From assembly GCA_029582265.1 (NCBI GenBank), contig CM055819.1, positions 39,856,761 through 39,920,760 of the forward strand: DNA of 64,000 bases, in the 5' to 3' direction. The DNA comes from Zoroaster sp. YZ-2022 (taxonomy: Eukaryota; Echinodermata; Asteroidea; Forcipulatida; Zoroasteridae). The notes under the pieces were generated by a model. It saw only the letters and a program-made list of their open reading frames with translations. It had not been told where the DNA came from and searched no databases. Shown here one piece after another: positions 51,494-62,306 of this stretch. Numbering within the stretch: position 1 is the stretch's first letter; every line of letters begins with the position of its first letter. A program made the translations under genes and the position numbers.

Positions 51494-54400
51494 CTGCAAG
51501 TGAAACAATCCATTCTTACGACGGTTACTTTTGTTTCGTGGTGGTACTATCCGCCATTCAGGTGACCTGTTCCCAAAGAGCTGTAATGGATGGGTTTCAC
51601 GCAAATTGTGGAAACCAATCCTCCCTATTAACCATCCTACTACTACAAGGGTCAAAAATCAGTCAAAATGTTGATATACTTGTCAAGGTATATCTAGTGC
51701 ACTTAAAAGTCAAACACTGTCAAACCTTACGTGTCGTAAGTACATTTACAGGTCAAAATGAGTCAACCGTTTTTGACTGGTAAAAGCATTGTCTGGTATT
51801 GATCAGGGTGGTCAAAATAACAGTAAAAATCAGTCAAAAATGTCCCTGTGTGCACATTTGGGTCAACCGTCAAAAACAGACAGTTGACTGATTTTCACCA
51901 CTGTAGCTACTTACCACTTAAATTCAGCCTAAAGTAGGGGGGTTAATATGGTAAAGTGTGATTTAAGGGAGTAGCAACATGAAGGTCAAGTGGCTTCATT
52001 CATTGGTAAGTGCACTGACCCTCTATCCAATAAGAATACTAGAGATCAGTAGTAATACAATGCACAAGCGGCCATTTTAAAGAGCAATGCAAATGCCGCT
52101 TTATGCAACATGCACATACATGCACACCTAAAACACAATTATGCTGGAAGTTCGGAAGGATGTTATCACATTGACCAGTGCACACCTGGTTGATGAAACA
52201 CTTGACTGTGCAGAAAACTATGCTTGGCACAAAGTAAGCTCAATACTTGTAAAGATAGTGTTAACAACCAAACCCCTGAAATTCACATTAATACCTTGTG
52301 GCGTCAACAAGAAATTGTGATAACGAATGAGTTTTTGTAGTCGTTCTTTATATATGTAGAATTAAGGAAAGAGTACTTTTTTCCCAAATTTGAATTAGTA
52401 CAAATTTTTCTTAATCCTAAACAACCACATATCCTGCAAAATCCTCCAAGAGGAAACTGGTACTGTTGGAAACTGGTACTGTTGGAAACTGGTACATTCA
52501 CCTCTTCAAATGGGGCAAAATTACTACCTGGCAAGAAGTACAGGCCATAAGTGCTGAATATGAACGCATGGTGCATTTTGAAGATAAGGCCATGTTTCCA
52601 AAAGTGCACTGATGGATTTTGGAGGATTCAAGAAGGTTCCTAGCCAGACTACCGGGGAAGGGGGGGGGGGGGGTGTGTTAAGGAAAGAGTACTTCCCAAA
52701 TTTGAATTTGTAAAAATGTAACTTTTTCTTAATATGACAGCACCTCGGATAAAATTTATACTTGCCTATAAATATAAACCTTGATATCCAAGTGCGTTTT
52801 AGGTTAAACTTTGACCATTTTGGTTATTTATTTCTAAATTTTATTTTTTTTAAAGACTGATACTTACAAAGCTTCCAGGATACCATCTGTAGACCATCTG
52901 TTGTTTTGCTAGAATCATGCCACTCTGTACATATTCTCCTAAGAATATAAACAATCCAGACAAAAGAAGGAATTTAGCATGATCATTTTTAAACCAATCA
53001 TCAATAAAATTAAGAACAGATATTCCATTTTTGAATCCATCATTGAACAGATAATCATATATTAACCCTCCTACTACTACAAGGGTATTTATATTTTGTG
53101 CTGCACACCCGACCCGACCCCACCCACATATGTGACAACCAGCTCTGGTATTTGTACAGATATAGATACAAGGGTCAAAATCAGTCAAAATGTTGATATA
53201 CTTGCCAAGGTATATCTAGTGCACTTAATAGTCGAACACTGTCAAACCTTACGTGTAGTAAGTACATTTACAGGTCAAAATGAGTCGACCGTTTTTGACT
53301 GGTAAAAGCATTGTCTGGTATTGTTCAGGGTGGTCAAAATGACAGTAAAAACCAGTCAACAATGCCCCTGTGTGCACATTTGGGTCAACAGTCAAAACAG
53401 ACAGTTGACTGATTTTGATCTCTATAGCTACTTGACACTAAAGTGCAGTTATAGTAGGAGGGTTAAAATGAAAATAGGAATCTCAAACAAAAGAAAGCCC
53501 CACAACTGACAAGAGTCCTGCCTGACTTTACAAATGAAAAGTATTCGAGTGCACGCTCATGTTTTATGGTGTTACCCCCTCCTAATAAGAAAAATGCACC
53601 GTTAACAATTTGAAGCATTTGAAATACAAGCTTTTACAATATAAGTGGAACAACTGGTATGACTTTCCCCATCTCCGACATAGTTCCATACTGTATACTC
53701 TCAGTGGTTAAGAGTGTCTGTTACAAAAAAAATCCACAGGCGTCTCATCTTGAAAGCACTGAGTTCACAGTATTGAGCGACATGAGAATGATTAGGTTTT
53801 TGGGTAACACCATGTCTTCTTGGAGGAAGTGGTGTGGTTCTGAAAATAACCGGTAGAGTAGGGCTGTGCGTTTTCGGATATTTTTGGAACCAGATACCCG
53901 AAATCAAGAAACTTTGGATACCCGGATACCCGGATACCCGTTTTAATTTTCAATTTCAACAACACTTTTTTATTAATAGCACAACAATTAATGTGTACAT
54001 TCCCTATAATAACATCCCCTCTATTAACAGCTCATGGCACACACACTCCCAGTGCAGACATAAAGCATGCACTAATCCAATAACTGTAAACAATAGGCAA
54101 ACATTGTATCACACTGAATCAGTTGGAGGAAAGCGTGTGGAAACTACAAAGGCGTTATCTGGCGTTATCTAGTGTAATCTCTTGAATCTCTTCTTGACAA
54201 AAATAAAATTGAAAAAGTGTAAACATTACATCATTCAAGAGTCACAGATTTCTGTTGGCACCGCTCAAATGTCAAGTCCGAATTTTAAAAAGTCGTTTAC
54301 GGGTAATTGAACCGAAAAATGGAATTGGGTAATGACAGTTTCGGATACCCGGCACAGCCTTAGGGTAGAGAGAATAGTTTTTGACGTTTCGAACAGTGTT

Positions 54401-54645
54401 CTCCGTCTGCCTTCAGGGGGATGCTTGGCAACATGTATGTCAGTGAAGGACAACTTGGTCAATATCTTGACGCAAGAATTCCAAACGTCAGCGGAGCTTA
54501 CCATGCATTTTCTTCAGGCCCAGTCTCTTCCCTCTGCTGTTGCCTCCCAGATTCCTCTTACCACCGCTTGCCTTCTTGGATGCCCATCGTACCCCAAAGA
54601 GGCTCAGTGCTGGCCCTACTTGTTGCAGAGAGGTTGACCATAAAC
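51290..54645 (-). CDS. MRPL27: Mitochondrial ribosomal protein bL27m (three exons, first few residues missing)
   Basis: Gene-level entry. Exons 54502-54645, 52868-52938 and 51290-51493 on the minus strand join in phase to 138 residues and a stop; the human protein is 148. The joined protein reads through VRWASKKASGG, NSRGKRLGLKKMHG, EYVQSGMILAKQQ, VYRWYPGSF and VTKGRDKTLSAQVAGKV. RWASKK..GG, the G-x-V-x-x-G..I..QQ block and KGRDKTL..V.GKV are classic L27 motifs, and the C-terminal extension matches bL27m of animals. It is a large-subunit mitoribosome protein near the peptidyl-transferase centre, made in the cytosol and imported; the N-terminal stretch LWSTSLQQVGPALSLFG fits a targeting presequence. 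The first exon was not found. The introns contain TTAA elements. Confidence 0.93.
51628..51946. mobile_element. TTAA MITE family A, copy 7
   Basis: TTAACCATCCTACTACTACA to AGTAGGGGGGTTAA, in the MRPL27 intron; opposite orientation to copy 1. Confidence 0.85.
52411..52681. mobile_element. TTAA MITE family B2, copy 5
   Basis: TTAATCCTAAACAACCACAT to a G-run and GTGTGTTAA. Interior AGGCCATAAGTGCTGAATAT matches 49426-49691. GGAAACTGGTACTGTT is triplicated. Confidence 0.75.
52868..52938 (-). CDS. MRPL27: MRPL27 middle exon
   Basis: Acceptor ATTCTTAG, donor GTAAGT. Encodes EYVQSGMILAKQQMVYRWYP then GSF, corresponding to the family's YVHAGNIIATQR..RWHPG segment. Begins with two bases completing Gly and ends in phase 0. 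Confidence 0.92.
53062..53466. mobile_element. TTAA MITE family A, copy 8 with 80-bp insertion
   Basis: TTAACCCTCCTACTACTACA to ATAGTAGGAGGGTTAA. An 80-bp insertion (53087-53166) is flanked by the 9-bp direct repeat TACAAGGGT. Confidence 0.9.
53785..53858. repeat. C-family fragment
   Basis: TTTTTGGGTAACACCATGTC, GGTTCTGAAAATAACCGG; the hAT-like element is inserted at its end. Confidence 0.5.
53859..54362. mobile_element. hAT-like MITE family U, copy 4
   Basis: TAGGGCTGTGCGTTTTCGG to CCGGCACAGCCTTA; flanks CGGTAGAG (53851-53858) and GGGTAGAG (54363-54370) match at 7 of 8. Confidence 0.88.
54502..54645 (-). CDS. MRPL27: MRPL27 exon with presequence and RWASKK motif
   Basis: Acceptor CCTGACAG, donor GTAAGC. 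Encodes LWSTSLQQVGPALSLFGVRW, ASKKASGGKRNLGGNSRGKR and LGLKKMH, ending with one base of Gly. ASKK.GG at the mature N terminus is the L27 signature. A TTAA element (54667-55041) begins 21 bp upstream of this exon. Confidence 0.9.
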
Positions 54646-54666
54646 CTGTCAGGAGAGTTCACATCT

Positions 54667-55041
54667 TTAACCCTCCTACTTCTGGAACCTTTTTCATACA
54701 ATTTGATCCACCATTTGAAACCATTCGCTTTTGTGGTTTTGAATGGTGAAATAACTGTGTACAGTATTGATTTCCCCAAATGGTTTTGAATGGTAGGTCA
54801 GCTAATACAAAACCTTGTTTGGATCTTTCCAAATGGTAGTACAGCTAATACAAAACCTTGTTTGGATACTTCTAAGTGGTAAATCAATGGACCCTCTATG
54901 CATTTGAATGGATTTGAATGGTAGTAAAGCTTGCTACCAACACTGTTCAAATGGTATCACCATGTGTGTACAAAACCAATGGGCATTTTGGTAAGTGGAA
55001 ATTTTGAATGGTTTCAAATGGTCAAACAGTAGGAGGGTTAA
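54667..55041. mobile_element. TTAA element family H
   Basis: TTAACCCTCCTACTTCTGGA to AACAGTAGGAGGGTTAA. TTTGAATGG words repeat inside, reminiscent of families F and G. Confidence 0.88.
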
Positions 55042-55198
55042 TTATTTATTTGGTTACTTTTTTTCCTTCCATGATACAGACAGTTTAGCCCCATTCTAGG
55101 GCCAATATACACTGGACTCCCTCCGTATCCTTGGCCCTAGCCCCGCATGTACAAAAAAAAGGAGCGATTTTTTTTTCATCTTTTGATCTGCTAATTAG

Positions 55199-55653
55199 GA
55201 AAGAATGTTGTATCCGACAGCCACTTTTTAAGGTTTTTTTTGAATGTTTTTGCAACCAGCAAAATTGATTCTATCAAATTTTTGGGGGTACAGAAAGAGA
55301 AAACTTTCTTTAAAAATCCACTTTTATGATGGTTTTCGGACTTTATTTCCCTTCTGAAAAAAATCCTCCCCTTCAGAAAATAGACGAATCCTATTATAGT
55401 TGCCACTGTGCATGTACAATGACGGTGCTGGTCACTAATAGGGGAGTTGACAAGATCAGACTGACATGACTGAGGAAGTCATTGTATATCAAAAAATGCC
55501 TGATTTTTCACGAAATAAATATCCTGAAATAATTTGAATATATATCCATCATCATCCATATGTTCTCCACCTTATTGGGTAGGTAAGATTACATTATTTA
55601 TTATTAGTTATAATGAATGAGAAAAAGTGGTGGTTGGATACGACATTCTACCC
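55199..55653. mobile_element. MITE family N, copy 2
   Basis: AAGAATGTTGTATCCGACAG to GGTTGGATACGACATTCTAC; co-linear with 39614-40070 throughout. Confidence 0.85.
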
Positions 55654-56273
55654 GGCTACTCTATATTCTCATAAAATCATACGGAAAAATAGTATAAGCG
55701 GTCTACACTCTTTGAACAAGCAATTTCCATATTTCACATAAGAAACTTATTCAATAAAATGATAAAAATTGAATTTGTTTGCATGAAATATAGAGTCGAT
55801 TCCAAATGGAATCGTGATTCAAGTCATTGTCGACTCCATCATTTCTGTAATCGCCCAACTGCCCAATTTTAACTTAACGTTACACCATGATGTCACAGCA
55901 AACTTGGGTAAAGACGGGTATATTCGACAGGTTAAGAAACAAACCTTTATTTCTACCACAAAGAAAATAAATATAATGCTTATTTCACATGGATAAATTC
56001 ATTATTTCTTTACCTTTCCTATAAGTGGACACTGGTCAAATCCCCAACCAAAGTGACCTTTGACCCCTTGTCCGAAGTGCATATTTGGATGCAGAATTCG
56101 ACAGTCCGTTTCAGAATGTGACATGTGTGGCAGATGAATTCCACACCCATGCCATTGTGTACAAATGCCCCTTTTGTGTACACACAACATACACCTTATT
56201 ATTTTCATGAATGACAGGATCCAAGTGGAATGTGGGTGTGCTACATTTTAAAGATTGGGGTGGTAAAACGCAA
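55654..56273. other. Non-coding interval
   Basis: No exon accepted. A minus-strand frame at 56002-56208 ending at a possible donor (GGAAAG then GTAAAG) was considered as MRPL27 exon 1 but does not fit the needed phase with a start codon. Confidence 0.4.
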
Positions 56274-56592
56274 TTAACCCTCCTACTATTGATGCACTTT
56301 AGTAGAGAGTTGCTGTAGAGGTCAAAACCAGTCAACTGCTTATTTTTTACTGTTGACCCAAATGTGCACACAGGGGCATTTCTGACTGGTTTTTACTGTC
56401 ATTTTGACCACCCTGAACAATACCAGACAATGCTTTTACCAGTCAAAAACGGTTGACTCATTTTGACCTGTAAATGTACTCACTACACGTAAGGTTTGAC
56501 AGTGTTTGACTTTTAAGTGCACTAGATATACCTTGGCAAGTATTTCAACATTTTGACTGATTTTGACCCTTGTAGTATTAGGAGGGTTTTAA
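56274..56592. mobile_element. TTAA MITE family A, copy 9
   Basis: TTAACCCTCCTACTATTGAT to TATTAGGAGGGTTTTAA. Confidence 0.85.
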
Positions 56593-56975
56593 AGGAAAGG
56601 GATTTATCATCATATGGCGTCTTGAAGTCTTCATTATTTTTTTTCACTGGAAAGTGTTTTTTCAGCATTAGTTGCAAAAAAATATTGCAGATCATGAACA
56701 ACATTAAAAAGAATACGGAAACAGTTTCGTTTTTCAAGAATCATTCTCTTTGCAAGCATGAATGTAACAAATATCAATCAGTATAAGAAACATTTGGTAG
56801 GTTTATCAATCAGACCATGGATGATCCAGGGAAAGCAAAAAAAAATAAAAAATTAGAAAAAAAAGAAAAAAAAGTAAAAAAAATAAAAATAAAAATAAAA
56901 TAAATAAATAAATAAAAACGGGCACAGTAGTTTTTTCCCCATGCGGTTACATTTTTTCAGACGCACAATGCAGTA

Positions 56976-57115
56976 AGGCCGGTTTCATACTTTATACGTA
57001 TTGCGAAGCGAATTTACTTGCACCATGATTGGAAAACGGCATGTAATGATTGTTTGTGGACAAATATTTGCTTCGCTTTCACTTTCGCCCAAGTATGAAC
57101 TGGGCTTTACGCGTA
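56976..57115. mobile_element. Short MITE-like sequence
   Basis: AAGGCCGGTTTCATACTTTA and AGTATGAACTGGGCTTT are imperfect inverted ends; inside GCGAAGCGAA / TTCGCTTTCAC. Confidence 0.5.
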
Positions 57116-57330
57116 ACGCACATCACATCGGACACAAGGATCCCCGGCCCCAATGATGTGTTTGCATGCATGCAGGATTTTTTATTTAATTTTTTTTCCT
57201 CCATGTATATAATAAGTTTGCCCATCAACAAATATTCTCAATTGCTTTAAACAACTGACTCACAAAGATAATATCAACTGGACGGAAACACTCGAGAGTT
57301 GAACAACAGGTTGGATGACACACAGATTGC

Positions 57331-59336
57331 CTACAAGCAATAGTCACATAGGAAATCTAGATCCTCAACTTCCTCTGCAGACATATCCTCAATGCCATCT
57401 ATGCCAGTACAGGGCGCACATTTGTGATACCATCGGTCACAGCCATCGCAGCCAATCCATTCTGAAGCCTTGTTGTTGTACGGCATCCCGCATGCACTGC
57501 ACTCATCTTGGTTCAGGCCATCTTCGTCTTCTCTTTCAGTGTCTCCTTTGTTGCTCTTACGGGTTGCTCTGTGTTTCTTTGCCTGGCTTTTTTGCTGTCT
57601 TGCTTTCCTCTTCCATTGACGCCATTCTTCGTCTTCTGTTTTTGTCTTCTCCTTCTCGCGGAGATAAGCTATGAAGCTTGACCCGGAAACAGCTTTCGGA
57701 ACTTGGTCACGGCGGGGTGCTTGTTTCCCCATGGCTGTAAGGATACCGGGATACCAAAAATATTTCTCGAACGCTGCCGACGTAGTGCCATGTTGTGTCG
57801 CCGAAGAGCAGGCATCGGGGATGGCTGCAGTTGCAATCGTCTCAGCAACTTTCACTGTCTGATCATCACATTGCTCCTTCAGGCCTTTCCATGCCGTATA
57901 CAAGTGATCGTTCTCCAAGTTGTACCCCTCGGCCATTCGCTTGTAAAAGACCTGTTTTTTCCCTAGTGAAATGACACGCTCAAGGGCGTCAAGTGCGGCT
58001 TGTCCGGAAGAGGCGTGTTTCTCTGCGGAGGGCTGAATGGCTTGATGGAACTCTTTCTGGGCGGGTTGAATTTGAGGTTGGGGTGCAGAATTGCCATGGT
58101 CATTGCTTGGTGAGACTACAGTGTGGAAAACATTTGCTGGCTGCAACTTGCTGATGTCGACGGCTTGCCGATCCATGGGGAATAGCCCACATTTCCGGAA
58201 ACCATTGATGGCATGGGACGCAGTGGTTGTGGATTCCCAGGAAATCTTGAAAATGGCGGCGAAAGTACTCTTGGTCACCTGAGCTCCAGGGTTTTCGGTC
58301 TGGTACTGGCGGACGCAGTCAAACCACCGCTTTTTCAGCGACCGGAAAACTGCTACATCAAGTGGCTGGATTAGATGAGTGGAATGGGACAGGAGGCAGT
58401 AGAAGATGATGTTGTTATCCCATCAAAACATTGCCATCTGTAGGTTGATGTGAGTACTATGGCCATCGACGAAGAGAACTACAAGAAACTGAATTGCTTT
58501 TGACTTTACCGTGGGAAGGAACTGGTTTGCAACCCATTCATAGAACACTTCGGAATCTACCCACCCATTGGAACTTCTGCTGAAGAAAGTGCCCTCGGGT
58601 GCTCCTGCGAGTGGGTTGTATTTAAATCTAACCCCGGGAAATAACATCATCGGTGGAAAAAAGAAACCCGCTGCATTGACGCATGCCAAGACAGTTACCA
58701 GGCTCTTATCAGATGATGACTGCTGGTAGACATCTTTAGCTCCACAGGGGACCAACAAGTGGAAATCCACTTTCATCTGCATTGAAAATTCTTTCAGGAT
58801 GATCGAAGACACTGAGGTTGCCGTCAACTTCACCACCCTTGAAATAAACCTCCATTTCATCAAAACATCCATGGATTTTTTTCAATGGTCACGCATGCTC
58901 TCTCTCTCCCCAATGCCTCAGGTACTGTTATTGAAAGGTCTCGATGCCTTTTGAGGAAGCTTCTCACCCATTCCTTTCCTGGTGTGTTGTTTCTGAAGGG
59001 GTTGCTCCGCCTGCCTTCATCAAGAATCTTCTTAACAACCAATACCAGCTCCTTTCTCGTTCTACCATATCCTATTTTGGCCATATGGTTGACCCAGTCG
59101 GCGAGTTTTTTCTCCTCATCTTCGTTCAGAACAGGCTTTGGTCCTTGGGTGGTGTGAAGTGGAGTTCTGTTGTGGACTTTATCCATCAGTGTTGTTCTTG
59201 GAATTTCAAATGTCCGGCTGGCTTTATTCACCGACATCTCATTTTTTAAGATGGAGGTGTATGCCTGTTGGAGGGTCTCAGGAGTGTAAGACTTGTAAGG
59301 TGCCTGCTTTGGTGTGGTTTTCTTTAGACGAAGCAT
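57331..59336 (-). pseudogene. Pogo/Tigger-type DDE transposase with C-terminal PHD-like finger, inactivated
   Basis: The N-terminal block (59336-58860) has a psq/CENP-B-type helix-turn-helix region, with YTPETLQQAYTSILKNEMSV then FEIPRTTLMDKV and GKEWVRSFLKRH. The catalytic core follows in pieces: NADESGF (first Asp), GAKDVYQQSSSDK, FVDGHSTHINL (second Asp), STHLIQPLDVAVFRSLKKRW (third Asp). Two frameshifts are visible, near 58865 and near 58745, and there is one in-frame TGA at 58423-58425 after NLQMAMF; downstream the same frame is open to 57331. The C terminus carries CSACGMPYNNKASEWIGCDG, CDRWYHKCAPC and CDYC, a PHD-like C4HC3 finger with unusual His-to-Cys spacing. The family cuts and pastes DNA at TA sites. 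I found no terminal repeats, so the ends of the element are unknown. Confidence 0.88.
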
Positions 59337-59498
59337 GGTAAATTGATAACTTGTCCTGAAATTAAAATGTATGGAATATTGTTTAATTGAATGATAATGA
59401 AAATGGCCCCATCATACTAACATCCATCATCATAATTCCCTCGTCAACATCACAATGATAATTTTAATTATTTTTTATAACTAATTAGGCCTCATAGT

Positions 59499-59899
59499 TT
59501 AACCCTAACCTTCCCAAATCCTCCAAAATCCTCTTTGCCAAAGTGAAGGATTTTGAAGGATTGAGGTTACATGCTACATGCTCTTTGCTAAAGTGAAGGA
59601 TATGTGGAGGATTGAGGTTATTAGGCACACTTGCCTTTCCATGGGACATGTACATCCATGTTTGTTGTAGTGATTGCAAGGTCAGTGCTTGGGGTCAGTG
59701 GACACTGTTTATTGCTCCATGCATGCAGGGAGGGTCCCTGGCCATGAACACGTATCACAGATTAGAAACACGTGTGCATACATGTCATGTGCGCATACAT
59801 GTCATGTGTGCATACATGTCATGTGCTTGCTTTACTACTGAAGGATTTTGGTGGATTCAGGTTATGTGTAAGCAAATGGGCCTAGGGAGTTAGGGTTAA
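59499..59899. mobile_element. TTAA MITE family B, copy 5 (reference-length copy)
   Basis: TTAACCCTAACCTTCCCAAA to GGGAGTTAGGGTTAA, 401 bp with intact TTAA on both sides and one unit of the 44-bp segment that is expanded in copies 1-3. Confidence 0.93.
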
Positions 59900-59962
59900 T
59901 CAATTTTTTTTAAGGGAGGCTAGCTAGGCGTAGTTAAACTTTGTTATAAAAAAAACAGCTTT

Positions 59963-60137
59963 TTTTTTCCCAGAGTCCAGCATTCTCCTGAAGACGATCA
60001 GAGCATACTAATCGAAACGTCGAGTTGTACCACCAATTCTTTTCAGAACTAATTACTACTCAATTGAGATTCCACATGGTGTCACCGCAATTAGTCTTAC
60101 TTATCATCCTCACCATGCAAAGCTACAAGTTTTACCT
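59963..60137. mobile_element. C-family element, half copy with ribozyme-like hairpin
   Basis: CTGAAGA (59988-59994), CGATCAG, loop AGCATA, CTAATCG (one mismatch), AAACGTCGAGTTGTAC, then one palindrome arm and the tail CACCATGCAAAGCTACAAG. Flanked by the 13-bp AAAAAACAGCTTT at 59950-59962 and 60138-60150. Confidence 0.88.
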
Positions 60138-60677
60138 AAAAAACAGCTTTGTTGGTAAGCCATGCAAGGCCAACACCCATGATTGACATTTTTAATGCCT
60201 AATATAAACTATATTATTTTCCTAAAAAATCTTATTCTTTGATAAAATGCACTTGTAAAAAGTTGTTCTAATAATTCTATCTTTTTGTTTTTTTAGGCAG
60301 TTTAACTTGGTTTTTCATGTTAATATAAAATCAATAGACGTAGGCCCCTATTTCTATTATTACACTGAATGACATTCCCGAAACCCTGGCCACAAACTTT
60401 TGAAAACGACCCATTTATGTATTGAATCACACACGTAATTATTAACCAATAATGCACTTCACACGCTGTCGAATACTAAATCTTGGAGTGCTCTCAGTCG
60501 TTAGAATTCGACATCCCCCATAATAAGTAGGCCTATTGTGGAATTTGGCCAATAGCAATTCTAGTACATATATTACCATACCAACACCCCTAAAATATGA
60601 ACGATTCCTACTTAATATTCATGTCAGCTGGTTTCTTGGGACCCCCCACGAATGTATACCTCTTACATCATTCTTGC

Positions 60678-61294
60678 TCCACCAGTGTGGCACGGACCTG
60701 TATCCTTAGCCACACGTTGGTTCCATTGCCGCTAACGGCGGGATTTTTATAAATTCCTAGCGATATTTGCAACTATTTTGACAAACTAGATATGCTCCTT
60801 ACATGTTGAACTATCTCGGCGCTCCCCAAAAATTGTGATTTTACTTACATTTCTATTTCGTGAAATTACAAAAAATTACACGAAAAAATTACACGACGAT
60901 CAGCATTTTGCAGGTTTCAACGTGGATGGCCATCTTGAATGTATGAAAAGTCGTCAACGGAAAAACAACTTGCATGCGCAACAATTTTACGATGGCTGTT
61001 TTATGTGTGCACATAGGCCTACTTGCTGTACTTTTAGCGCGCGTGAAGAATTCCGTTTTGGGGTTGCATGCACGTGTTGTCGGTAGTACACAGCAAGTAT
61101 GTGCACACATAAAACAGCCGTCGTAAAATTGTTGCACCGAGATAGTTCAACATGAAAGGAATGTATCTAGTGTGTCAAAATAGTTGCAAATATCGTCAAT
61201 TTGAGCGCTAGGATTAGGAATTTAGAACATCCCGCCGTTAGCGGCAATGGAACCAACGTGTGGCTAAGGATTCAGGTCCATGCCACACTGGTGG
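60678..61294. mobile_element. Foldback element
   Basis: CCACCAGTGTGGCACGGACC and TTGCCGCTAACGGCGGGAT are matched in inverted orientation at 61139-61294. The left arm has an extra segment (about 60823-60970) missing from the right arm. The inner arms share CTGTTTTATGTGTGCACATA. Confidence 0.88.
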
Positions 61295-61415
61295 GGCAAA
61301 CGTCATTCAATAACAGTCAATGGCGTACACTGCGATGGGTGTACTCACCTCTACTTTCAGTGTAAATTGCTTCTCTTTCTTGGAACTCTTGGAAACTTTT
61401 ACAACATCAAGAACA

Positions 61416-61428
61416 ATGGCGGGAAAAA
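61416..61428 (+). other. Possible 5' coding exon start (ATGGCGGGAAAAA then GTAAGA)
   Basis: A CT-rich stretch TTGCTTCTCTTTCTTGG precedes ATGGCGGGAAAAA followed at once by a donor GTAAGA, a pattern seen in ribosomal-protein-like first exons. The complementary strand also has a good donor (GTAGAG then GTGAGT near 61350). Neither could be extended. Confidence 0.2.
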
Positions 61429-61523
61429 GTAAGACATATGGACACATTTGTTTTGACTACAAACTCTGACGTTTTTATTAATATGAAATATTAACGTTAG
61501 GCCTAATGTCGTTACGCATTATG

Positions 61524-61784
61524 TTAACCAGTTCGCGTCGGGAATAAAAAAGTTTTTCTGGGCCCCTGTGCGGGTTTCTTTTCCCACACAAACACGTTAA
61601 TGGAAGATTCCACAGCGCGTGGCCACGTCTACTGAGCATGTCACTGTACGCTCGGCTCGTTGCCATGTCAACCGAGCATGCATACAAATATTCCGGAGTT
61701 TCCTATGGCGTGTTTAGACGCTCTCCGATCCGTGGTTCCAAAAAAAATTGCGTGTATACACGGCCTCCGACGCGAACTGGTTAA
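61524..61784. mobile_element. TTAA element family Y, copy 2 (inverted)
   Basis: TTAACCAGTTCGCGTCGG to CCGACGCGAACTGGTTAA, perfect TTAA, 18-bp inverted ends including TTAA. About 430 bp upstream of the UTP6 ATG. Confidence 0.92.
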
Positions 61785-62214
61785 TAATAACCTATCGAAT
61801 TCTACTCCCTGTCGAATATACCCGCCTTTACCTGCCTTTAATAGTTATATCGAAAGATGCACTATTTAACTATAATTTGGGAAATATGTATTTGAACAAA
61901 TTTAGCCCTTGACCTTACCAGAATTTTCGATGATTCTAAGAGGACTTTCCCACAACCGCAATAGCTGTTTCACCAACATGGTTGACCTATGACCTGCAGC
62001 CCAAAATTTTAACCTTTACCCCAATGGTCAATCTTAAAATATGTGGACCGGTATGGCAGTGAATCTATATGGACACGAGGTGATACTGCACGTGTGTCTA
62101 CTATGCAGTATAGTATAGTATACATGCAGCGAGCTGCAGACGACAAGATTTTCGTGTGTTGATGTTGGTTCGGATTTTTAAACCTAATCCTGGCAATATT
62201 TAAGTTAAAATAAA

Positions 62215-62306
62215 ATGGCAGAATTTGTGCACCAGAATATTGAGGAAACACTGCAGGAGCTGGAACAATTAGAGCGTGTTGGGTTGTTTACAAAATCAGA
62301 AATAAA
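62215..62306 (+). CDS. UTP6: UTP6 first coding exon (SSU processome component)
   Basis: ATG followed by AEFVHQNIEETLQELEQLER then VGLFTKSEI and two bases of Lys, donor GTGAGT. This closely matches the conserved N terminus of UTP6 (pattern MAE...I...L.ELEQLER.GLF...EIK). UTP6 is a HAT-repeat protein of the U3 snoRNP/UTP-B complex, acting in the nucleolus in 18S rRNA processing. The rest of the gene lies beyond the window: no exon 2 was recognised in the remaining 1.7 kb. Confidence 0.9.

Noticed and set aside
54421..54789. Plus-strand frame of 122 residues
   Set aside because: The minus strand here is the MRPL27 exon with correct splice sites; the plus frame is its shadow and runs into a TTAA element.
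56002..56208. MRPL27 first exon candidate
   Set aside because: The donor leaves the wrong phase in the only frame with a usable start, and the protein does not look like a presequence.
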